DNA from: Ruminococcus sp. AM36-2AA
GTDB taxonomy: Bacteria; Bacillota; Clostridia; Lachnospirales; Lachnospiraceae
Direction: 5' to 3'
Assembly: GCF_003461955.1 (NCBI RefSeq)
Contig: NZ_QTYB01000007.1
Location: forward strand, 154,888 to 215,175
Length of the DNA: 60,288 nucleotides
Shown here piece by piece: positions 54,114 to 60,288 of the stretch (position 1 is its first letter; each line of letters begins with the position of its first letter). The notes beneath the pieces are model-generated. The model ran no database searches. It saw only the letters and a list, made by a program, of their open reading frames with translations, and was not told the DNA's origin. The translations under genes and the position numbers were made by a program.

Positions 54114-55310
54114 TCAGGAAAACATCAGCTGTTTGATCAGGATACAGTTTATTATATCCAGATATTCCATATAGTCATCCAGTTCAAAATCTATCAGCTC
54201 CTGGATCTTATTCAGCCGGTACTGCAGGGAATTTCTGTGGATAAAAAGCTCCTTCGCCGTTTTTCCGACGCTGAACCCGTTCATGTAATAGGCAAGCAGG
54301 GTATCCAGGAGAAACGTTCCGTTTGCATGATCATATTCCTCCAGCTTTCCCAGCCGTTCATTGCAGTAATTCAGGATCTCATCATGGTTGTCGTTATTGA
54401 ACAGATACTGATAGATCCCCATGGCTGTTGCACTTAAAACTTTCTTGTGCTTGGGATTTGGAAGTATGTCTTTTTTGGGGATCAGACGCTTTGCCTCCTG
54501 ATAGCTGGTGCCGAAATCTGCCGGATTGGTGTAGATACCGCCCAGGATACAGGTGCTTCGGATGGTTCCGTGAAACTGCGGACTGGCATCGATCTTCTGC
54601 AGAACCTTCTCCAGCTCATGTTCAATGCTTTTGTCTTTTTTTGCCTCAAAAAGAAGGACAAATTTGTTGAGAAACCGGAGGAACATGGGCTTACCTTCCA
54701 TTGCCATGACTTCCTGGTTCAGATAATTGGCATAATACTCGTAGATATGCTCATCCTGCTCCAGATTGATACCGTACTTCCGGTCAGCCACAATGATCCC
54801 GACTCTGCAGGGTGTAGTAAAATTGATCCCGAACTGCTGGGAGATTTTTTCGATATAGCGATCATTAATATCATAGCCAAACAAAAGATTGTAAAGATAA
54901 TCTCCCATCCGTTTATTCTGCATTTCATATTCCAGGATGATCTTTCCCACACTCTGGGCAATATCCACAAAAGAAGCTCCTTCCCACCGGATGTAAAACA
55001 GCGGAAGCTTCAGTTCATTTGCTTTGTCGATCATCTCCTTCGGGACGGGCTCCTTGTCATCGGTGATAGAGATCCCAAAGCCGGAAATTCCAAGCCCATA
55101 CAGTTCTTCCATGGCTTTCCCGGCTTCTTCCAGGTCAAACCGGACATAGTCTGCCACACACAGAGCAAAATTCCCCTGGTTCATATGCTCCTCAAAAGGC
55201 CGGGTCTGCACCATATAGGTCCATGTGACAGGTCTTGTGAGGCCTTTTTCCCCGGCGATCAGCTCCACTCCGTCCAGCTGCAGCTCCAGTATATCCTGAC
55301 AGGTGATCAT
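54114..55310 (-). CDS. PucR family transcriptional regulator (module B)
   Basis: About 398 residues with an N-terminal PucR domain (ITCQDILELQLDGVELIAGEKGLTRPVTWTY), a central GGDEF-like region and a C-terminal helix-turn-helix (SVGKTAKELFIHRNSLQYRLNKIQELI). I use the ATG at 55310, which has AAGGAG 9 bases upstream; an ATG at 55316 and a longer frame from 55388 are less likely. It lies directly upstream of the importer-catabolism operon, with a direct-repeat operator between. It is the paralogue of the regulator at 34068. Confidence 0.88.
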   Translation of the reverse strand: MITCQDILELQLDGVELIAGEKGLTRPVTWTYMVQTRPFEEHMNQGNFALCVADYVRFDLEEAGKAMEELYGLGISGFGISITDDKEPVPKEMIDKANELKLPLFYIRWEGASFVDIAQSVGKIILEYEMQNKRMGDYLYNLLFGYDINDRYIEKISQQFGINFTTPCRVGIIVADRKYGINLEQDEHIYEYYANYLNQEVMAMEGKPMFLRFLNKFVLLFEAKKDKSIEHELEKVLQKIDASPQFHGTIRSTCILGGIYTNPADFGTSYQEAKRLIPKKDILPNPKHKKVLSATAMGIYQYLFNNDNHDEILNYCNERLGKLEEYDHANGTFLLDTLLAYYMNGFSVGKTAKELFIHRNSLQYRLNKIQELIDFELDDYMEYLDIINCILIKQLMFS

Positions 55311-55432
55311 ATGCATCAACTCCTTATTTTTGCAGTATTTCACACACTCGCATCCATAAACAGGCAAAACAATATCTGATCTTCTCATCCTTCCGTTATC
55401 CTAGCAGAAATATCGGATTTCGGCAACTTATA

Positions 55433-55484
55433 AAAAAACCTGGAAGAACTCAGCCACAGGCATTTTATTTCTTCCAGGTTTTTC
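55433..55484 (-). terminator. Terminator after the OFA transporter gene
   Basis: On the minus strand AAAAACCTGGAAGAA pairs with TTCTTCCAGGTTTTT, followed by more T. It isolates the transporter gene from pucR downstream. Confidence 0.9.
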
Positions 55485-55556
55485 TGTTTTCAGATTCTCA
55501 GTCAGCTGTTTTTGATCCGGCAGCCGGCACAGCTCTGCATCCAGTTACATTCAGAT

Positions 55557-56828
55557 TTATTCTGCCTGTGGTTTGCGTACCTGTGCTGTACCCTTCTTTG
55601 CTCCGACAGATTTTTCAGCATGCTCTTTCACAAGATTTCGTCCAAGCAAAGTCAGGCATACAAATGCGATCACTGCAAAAACAGCTCCGATCCCAAATAC
55701 CACGTTCATCTCATAACCATTGCTGCTCACCAGACCGGAGATCGCCGGTGCGCCAAAGGTTGCGAATACGATACCGAACATAACAAATCCGTAATTTTCT
55801 CCGGTGTGTTTCATTCCGAAAATGGAGCTTGTCAGAGACGGAAAGCTTCCCATGATGCCGCCATAGCAGCCGTACATCAGCACAACGGCAACCGTTACTG
55901 CCAGGGATCTTGATACAGCGAGAACTCCCATAGCGATCACTGCCACGATCAGCACTCCTTTGATGCAGACGATCCTGCCCACTTTATCTGCCAGTGTCGG
56001 AAGCACCAGTCTTGCTCCCGCATTGACAATGGATCCAAGCATAACGGCACTGACTGCCACTGCAGACGGGATTCCAAGGTCGATCTGGTAGGTCTGGGAT
56101 ACCGGTGAAACCATAAAATAAGAAATCAGTCCAAAGAACATGGTCGCAAGAAGAAGATAAAAATTCTTTGTTCTCATCATCTCTCCGGATGTATACTGCT
56201 TCATCTCCGGTGTCCCGGACTTTGCCGCAGAGCCACCTGCGTTCACTAGACTCTTATCGGGTGCCTGAAAAAAGATACCGCACAGGATCCAGGAAATCGT
56301 GATGGCCACGCCAACGATCAGAAGGGTTTTCTGCACACCTTCCGCTTCCAGCAGCTTTCGACTCAGCGGCGCCAGGAAAAATCCACAAAGTCCGTTGGCA
56401 GTTACCACAACACCGGAAGCAAATCCAGTACGGTCCGGGAACCATCTCTGCACGGTTGCCAGGATCACCGTGTAGATCATTCCCTGTCCAAATCCCTGCA
56501 TCACTCCATAGGACAGATACATAGGAAGCGGTGTGGGAACGATCAGAAATGCAGATGCCAGGATTCCTGCCGCAAAGATCCCGCCTCCGATCCATACAAT
56601 CGTCTTTTCCTTAAAGCGATTCTGCATCCTTCCGCCTACGATGTTTCCAAATACAAAGGTGCTAAGTGCCAGATAAAAACACATGGATGCCTGTCCCTGA
56701 CTCCAGCCTGCCTGCTCCATCACATAGGGCTGATAAATAGACCATACATGGGGATATCCGGTAAAAAAGATCGCAAAAGCTCCAAATATCATGGTCAGCA
56801 GACGCTGTTTTTTCTGTATTCCTGTCAT
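55557..56828 (-). CDS. MFS transporter, OFA (oxalate/formate antiporter) family
   Basis: About 423 residues with twelve helices. The N-terminal motif FAIFFTGYPHVWSIYQPYVMEQAGWSQGQ and the fourth-helix region LSYGVMQGFGQGMIYTVILATVQRWFPDRTGFASG are hallmarks of the OFA subfamily, which exchanges small carboxylates. The ATG at 56828 has a GAGGAGG ribosome-binding site; the longer frame from 56903 lacks family similarity. It stands alone between terminators. The substrate could be formate, oxalate or another organic acid. Confidence 0.88.
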   Translation of the reverse strand: MTGIQKKQRLLTMIFGAFAIFFTGYPHVWSIYQPYVMEQAGWSQGQASMCFYLALSTFVFGNIVGGRMQNRFKEKTIVWIGGGIFAAGILASAFLIVPTPLPMYLSYGVMQGFGQGMIYTVILATVQRWFPDRTGFASGVVVTANGLCGFFLAPLSRKLLEAEGVQKTLLIVGVAITISWILCGIFFQAPDKSLVNAGGSAAKSGTPEMKQYTSGEMMRTKNFYLLLATMFFGLISYFMVSPVSQTYQIDLGIPSAVAVSAVMLGSIVNAGARLVLPTLADKVGRIVCIKGVLIVAVIAMGVLAVSRSLAVTVAVVLMYGCYGGIMGSFPSLTSSIFGMKHTGENYGFVMFGIVFATFGAPAISGLVSSNGYEMNVVFGIGAVFAVIAFVCLTLLGRNLVKEHAEKSVGAKKGTAQVRKPQAE

Positions 56829-56954
56829 AATTTCCTCCTCTGAAAAAGATTTCCGGCCTGCTCTGTACTCTCTGCCCACAGAATGCAGCCTGTTTCTGTA
56901 CACACGATCTGCACGTTTTCCTGCACATTAGCTTCACTTATCTTTGATATTCTT

Positions 56955-57000
56955 TTGTTTGCGTGCCATTATCTTTTATTTGCGTGTCAAATGCGTGTTA
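56955..57000. promoter_or_regulatory. Helically phased TGCGTG repeats upstream of the OFA gene
   Basis: TGCGTG occurs at 56960, 56981 and 56992, spacings of 21 and 11 bases, so all face the same side of DNA. A GTGTG...CACAC inverted pair lies next to them near 57010, and more GCACGCA copies follow at about 57132, 57142 and 57218. The 578 bases between 56828 and 57407 hold no gene that I can see. Confidence 0.45.
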
Positions 57001-57216
57001 ATTATGTTGTGTGTATGTTATCACACGCAGTCTTATTATGCAATATAAATTTACAGCTTTTTCTGTTTTCTCATTTTTGTCCAAAGTTTCCTGTTATTTC
57101 TTTGTATATTATTCACAACGGCGTTGTTTTATGCACGCATGTGCACGCATTAATTCTTGTATAAAATCCTTATTTCATCTAATATATTTCAAATTTTGAT
57201 CCTTTTCCTGCAGCAA

Positions 57217-57250
57217 AAAAGCACGCATTTTAAGCAGGCGTGCTTTTCCG
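57217..57250. terminator. Hairpin with T-run in the pdxS upstream region
   Basis: AAAAGCACGC pairs with GCGTGCTTTT around an 11-base loop, and T-rich sequence follows on the plus strand. It lies upstream of the pdxS promoter and insulates it from the left. Confidence 0.65.
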
Positions 57251-57406
57251 TTTTTTTATCTCTTTTTCACTTTATCTGTTCACAGCCCCATAACTGTCCC
57301 TTAAAAAATTATCTATATTGGATATTTTTAAATACACAAGTAAGTTTTATAATCTGGAACCAACAGAAATCAAACACAAAATCAATGATTACGGAGGATA
57401 AAGATC

Positions 57407-58288
57407 ATGTCTGCAACAAACGAAAGATATAAACTGAACAAAGAACTGGCACAGATGTTAAAGGGCGGTGTGATCATGGATGTCACAACACCTGAGCAGG
57501 CAAAAATTGCCGAGGCTGCCGGAGCCTGTGCGGTTATGGCTCTGGAGCGTATTCCTGCCGATATCCGTGCAGCAGGCGGTGTTTCCCGAATGAGTGACCC
57601 GAAAATGATCGAAGGGATCCAGAATGCAGTTTCCATTCCAGTTATGGCTAAATGCCGTATCGGACATTTTGTGGAAGCACAGGTACTGGAAGCCATTGAG
57701 ATCGACTATATTGATGAAAGTGAAGTTCTTTCTCCTGCTGATGATGTTTATCATATCAATAAAAGAGAATTCAAAGTTCCTTTTGTATGCGGTGCCAAAG
57801 ATCTTGGAGAGGCACTCCGCCGCATCAATGAAGGTGCTTCCATGATCCGTACAAAGGGTGAGCCCGGAACCGGTGATATCGTTCAGGCAGTCCGCCATAT
57901 GCGAAAAATGAACAGCGAGATTGCAAAGCTTACCAGCATGCGTAAAGACGAACTTTTTGAGGCTGCAAAAACTCTCCAGGTTCCTTATGAACTGGTATCC
58001 TATGTACATGACAACGGCAGACTTCCGGTTGTAAACTTTGCTGCCGGCGGTGTTGCCACTCCTGCAGATGCCGCTCTTATGATGCAGCTTGGCGCCGAAG
58101 GTGTCTTCGTCGGTTCCGGTATCTTTAAATCCGGAAATCCGGCAAAAAGAGCTGCTTCCATCGTAAAAGCAGTTACCAACTACACCGATGCCAGACTGAT
58201 CGCAGAACTTTCCAGAGATCTTGGCGAAGCTATGGTCGGGATCAATGAACAGGAAATCGCCTTACTGATGGCAGAAAGAGGCAAATAA
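57407..58288 (+). CDS. pdxS: Pyridoxal 5'-phosphate synthase lyase subunit PdxS
   Basis: A 293-residue TIM-barrel enzyme that makes PLP from ribose 5-phosphate, glyceraldehyde 3-phosphate and ammonia. The family block [20 protein letters not shown] is present, with catalytic Lys in [12 protein letters not shown] and [11 protein letters not shown]. The ATG has a GGAGG ribosome-binding site, and TATAAT lies about 65 bases upstream. It overlaps pdxT by one base. Local PLP supply fits the two PLP-dependent aminotransferases in the window. Confidence 0.97.
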   Translation: MSATNERYKLNKELAQMLKGGVIMDVTTPEQAKIAEAAGACAVMALERIPADIRAAGGVSRMSDPKMIEGIQNAVSIPVMAKCRIGHFVEAQVLEAIEIDYIDESEVLSPADDVYHINKREFKVPFVCGAKDLGEALRRINEGASMIRTKGEPGTGDIVQAVRHMRKMNSEIAKLTSMRKDELFEAAKTLQVPYELVSYVHDNGRLPVVNFAAGGVATPADAALMMQLGAEGVFVGSGIFKSGNPAKRAASIVKAVTNYTDARLIAELSRDLGEAMVGINEQEIALLMAERGK

Positions 58289-58857
58289 TGACAATTGCGG
58301 TACTGGCTTTACAGGGTGCTTTTGCAGAACACGAAAAGGTTCTTGACCGCCTTGGCGTTTCTCATATCGAGCTGCGCCAGGCAGGTGATCTTAAAAAGCC
58401 TTTCGACGCTCTGATCCTTCCGGGCGGGGAAAGCACTGTTCAGAGCAAGCTATTAAAAGAGCTTGATATGTTTGAGCCCCTGAAAAAAAGAATCGAAAAC
58501 GGAATGCCCGTTCTGGCTACCTGTGCCGGACTGATCCTTCTAGCTTCTGAGATCGAAGGACAGGACAGCTGTCATTTTGGCACCATTCCCATGTGTGTGC
58601 GCAGAAATGCCTACGGAAGACAGCTTGGAAGCTTTCATACGGAAGAAACGGTTAAATCAGTGGGCAAAGTTCCCATGACCTTTATCCGTGCGCCTTATGT
58701 GTCTGACGTCCACGATGGTACAAGGGTTCTGGCTTCTGTCGAAGACCGGATCGTTGGCGTACAGTACAACAATCAGCTGGCCTTTTCTTTTCATCCGGAA
58801 CTGGATGAAGACACCCGGATCCATGAAAGATTTCTGGAAATCGTCCGTAATTCCTGA
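58288..58857 (+). CDS. pdxT: Pyridoxal 5'-phosphate synthase glutaminase subunit PdxT
   Basis: A 189-residue class I glutaminase that feeds ammonia to PdxS. LPGGESTVQSKLL and the nucleophile Cys in LATCAGLILLASEI are present, with the His-Glu pair in FSFHPELDED near the C-terminus. It starts one base before the end of pdxS, the usual coupled order. Confidence 0.96.
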   Translation: MTIAVLALQGAFAEHEKVLDRLGVSHIELRQAGDLKKPFDALILPGGESTVQSKLLKELDMFEPLKKRIENGMPVLATCAGLILLASEIEGQDSCHFGTIPMCVRRNAYGRQLGSFHTEETVKSVGKVPMTFIRAPYVSDVHDGTRVLASVEDRIVGVQYNNQLAFSFHPELDEDTRIHERFLEIVRNS

Positions 58858-58946
58858 AGCTGAAATTCCGGGATAACAGCCTCTTTTCATCACATGAAAT
58901 TGTTTTCTGAAAACGAATGCCACCAGACACACCTGTAAAAAGATGT

Positions 58947-58993
58947 AAAAATCCGGGAACACAGAGTAATATGGACTGTGTTCCCGGATTTTC
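58947..58993. terminator. Bidirectional terminator between pdxT and the DUF362 gene
   Basis: AAAATCCGGGAACACAG pairs with CTGTGTTCCCGGATTTT around a 10-base loop. It separates convergent genes. Confidence 0.93.
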
Positions 58994-59021
58994 TGATATT
59001 TTCTGAGCTTTATTTCTCAGC

Positions 59022-60146
59022 TTATTTGATTGTCTTCAGCTCATACTCCCTGGTTCCCAGACCGATCTTTTCTGCCTGATCCAGAGTTGCCTTCCACTCA
59101 ATATTCGGATTGGAATCCTTAAAGTGATCATGATGACAGTGCCATCCCGGCTCTGCCAGATGCTCTCCAAGCTGGCTGTTGGCGATCGGTGTTGCCTTCA
59201 GGCAGGCATCTGCACAGGCCTGATCCAGTGCAACCGGGTCAAAGCTTGCGAACATTCCGATATCCGGAAGGATCGGCGCATCATTTTCACCATGGCAGTC
59301 ACAGTTAGGGCTGATATCCTGTACCAGCGCAATATGGAAATGGGGACGTCCGTGACAGACAGCCTGTGCATACTCTGCCATCTTGCGATCAAGAAGCTCG
59401 TTTGCACTGCTATTCGGATTGTATACGGCATCATAGCTGCAGGCCCCGATACAGCGGCCACAGCCTTTGCATTTATCGTAATCGATAACTGCTTTCTTGT
59501 TTACATATGTAATCGCATCACTTCCGCACTCTTTCGCACAACGGCGGCAACCACGACAGACATCTTCATGGATGGCCGGCTTTCCGCTGGCATGCTGCTG
59601 CATCTTTCCGGCACGGCTTCCGCATCCCATACCGATATTCTTCAGAGCACCGCCAAAGCCGGTTGTCTCATGTCCCTTGAAATGGCTGAGACTGATAAAA
59701 ATATCTGCGTCCATGATAGCATGTCCAATCAGGGCAGTTTTGCAGTATTCTCCGTTTACTACCGGAACTTCTACTTCATCGGTTCCTCGAACTCCGTCAC
59801 CGATGATGATCTGGCATCCGGTTGTGATCGTGTTAAATCCGTTAAGATTTGCACAGTCCAGATGCTCCAGTGCGTTCTTTCTGCTTCCCGGATAAAGGGT
59901 ATTACAATCTGTCAGGAACGGCATTCCGCCCTGCTCCTTACAGAGATCTGCTACTACCTTTGCATAGTTCGGACGAAGGAATGCCATATTTCCAAGCTCT
60001 CCGAAATGCATCTTGATGGCTACGAATTTTCCATCCATATCGATATCTTTGATTCCTGCGGCAACGCAGAGTTTTTTCAGTTTGTCCAGCTGGCTGGTTC
60101 CCACCGGACAACGAAAATCAGTGAAATAAACTGTTGATTTTTCCAT
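59022..60146 (-). CDS. DUF362 domain protein with two 4Fe-4S clusters
   Basis: A 374-residue protein. The DUF362 domain occupies both sides of a ferredoxin insert at about residues 190-245, where CRGCRRCAKECG and CKGCGRCIGAC supply two 4Fe-4S clusters. The patterns VAIKMHFGELGNMAFLRP, HFKGHETTGFGGALKNIGMGCGSRAGK and FASFDPVALDQACAD are typical of this widespread clostridial family. The function is not established, although an electron-transfer role is usually assumed. It stands alone. Bases 60147-60288 hold only AT-rich upstream sequence. Confidence 0.9.
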   Translation of the reverse strand: MEKSTVYFTDFRCPVGTSQLDKLKKLCVAAGIKDIDMDGKFVAIKMHFGELGNMAFLRPNYAKVVADLCKEQGGMPFLTDCNTLYPGSRKNALEHLDCANLNGFNTITTGCQIIIGDGVRGTDEVEVPVVNGEYCKTALIGHAIMDADIFISLSHFKGHETTGFGGALKNIGMGCGSRAGKMQQHASGKPAIHEDVCRGCRRCAKECGSDAITYVNKKAVIDYDKCKGCGRCIGACSYDAVYNPNSSANELLDRKMAEYAQAVCHGRPHFHIALVQDISPNCDCHGENDAPILPDIGMFASFDPVALDQACADACLKATPIANSQLGEHLAEPGWHCHHDHFKDSNPNIEWKATLDQAEKIGLGTREYELKTIK

Positions 60147-60288
60147 TCTGGTTTTTCTCCTGCTGATTCTTTTTATGTAATTACATTTATTTAAACTCTA
60201 CACGTTTTTTCTGTTTCTGTCAACGGATACTCGCATTCGTACACGACAAACGCATGAATGGTTAGCAACTGCAAATTCTATTTTTTTC

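Overview
The window looks like a chromosomal segment of a low-GC anaerobic Firmicute, most likely a Lachnospiraceae member of the Blautia/Ruminococcus type. The clues are a CIRCE-controlled clpB, ZTP- and guanidine-type riboswitches, MATE pumps, DUF4118 KdpD, KtrAB, pdxST, 4Fe-4S proteins, TnpV-type debris and strong sigma-A promoters with long T-run terminators. This is inferred from gene content; no 16S or tRNA gene is present. Most genes lie on the minus strand. I saw no rRNA, tRNA, CRISPR array or replication origin.

Layout. 0-4 kb: an IS200/IS605-type end hairpin abutting a truncated SsuC/TauC-like permease, then clpB with a CIRCE operator next to an IS3 remnant. 4-8.3 kb: a heterodimeric ABC exporter pair and its TetR regulator. 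8.3-9.1 kb: decayed gene scars. 9.1-12 kb: a two-component system and a divergent lipoprotein gene. 12-15.4 kb: a small operon of reductase-like, hydrolase and methyltransferase genes plus a frameshifted thioesterase. 15.4-16.2 kb: mobile-element debris. 16.2-18.4 kb: a guanidine-IV-like riboswitch, a MATE pump and a cytidylate-kinase-like gene. 18.4-24.3 kb: sugar kinase, KdpDE-type regulators and the KtrAB potassium system. 24.5-26.2 kb: bioB-bioY. 26.2-29.1 kb: a CmpB-like membrane protein and a MarR-MATE pair. 29.2-30.1 kb: a deletion scar joining a sensor gene to a GH1 glycosidase gene. 30.2-35.3 kb: PucR module A. 35.3-37.6 kb: DNA repair genes. 37.7-39.6 kb: ZTP riboswitch and fhs. 39.7-44 kb: a thioredoxin/ferredoxin cluster with its two-component system. 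44-46 kb: an intact IS200/IS605 element. 46-48.3 kb: HD and PhoH genes. 48.4-55.3 kb: PucR module B. 55.5-60.2 kb: an OFA-type transporter, pdxST and a DUF362 ferredoxin protein.

Most interesting pattern. Three cytidylate-kinase-like proteins (AAA_26 type) occur here, and each is tied to a transporter. One follows a riboswitch-controlled MATE pump. One is fused to the C-terminus of an APC amino-acid permease. One sits inside an amino-acid ABC importer operon. Two of the three loci share the same parts list: PucR regulator, transporter, kinase-like protein and class III aminotransferase. Their promoters share TTGCAC/TGTGCA-type elements, 16-bp promoter spacers and a leader terminator beginning AAAGGCG. 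This looks like a repeated omega-amino-acid uptake and catabolism module with an unexplained kinase-like component. PLP made by PdxST would serve the aminotransferases.

Other points of note are a 16-bp palindrome shared by the ABC-exporter and methyltransferase operons, a 36-bp perfect palindrome at the tetR promoter, and several scars that record deletions and IS insertions.
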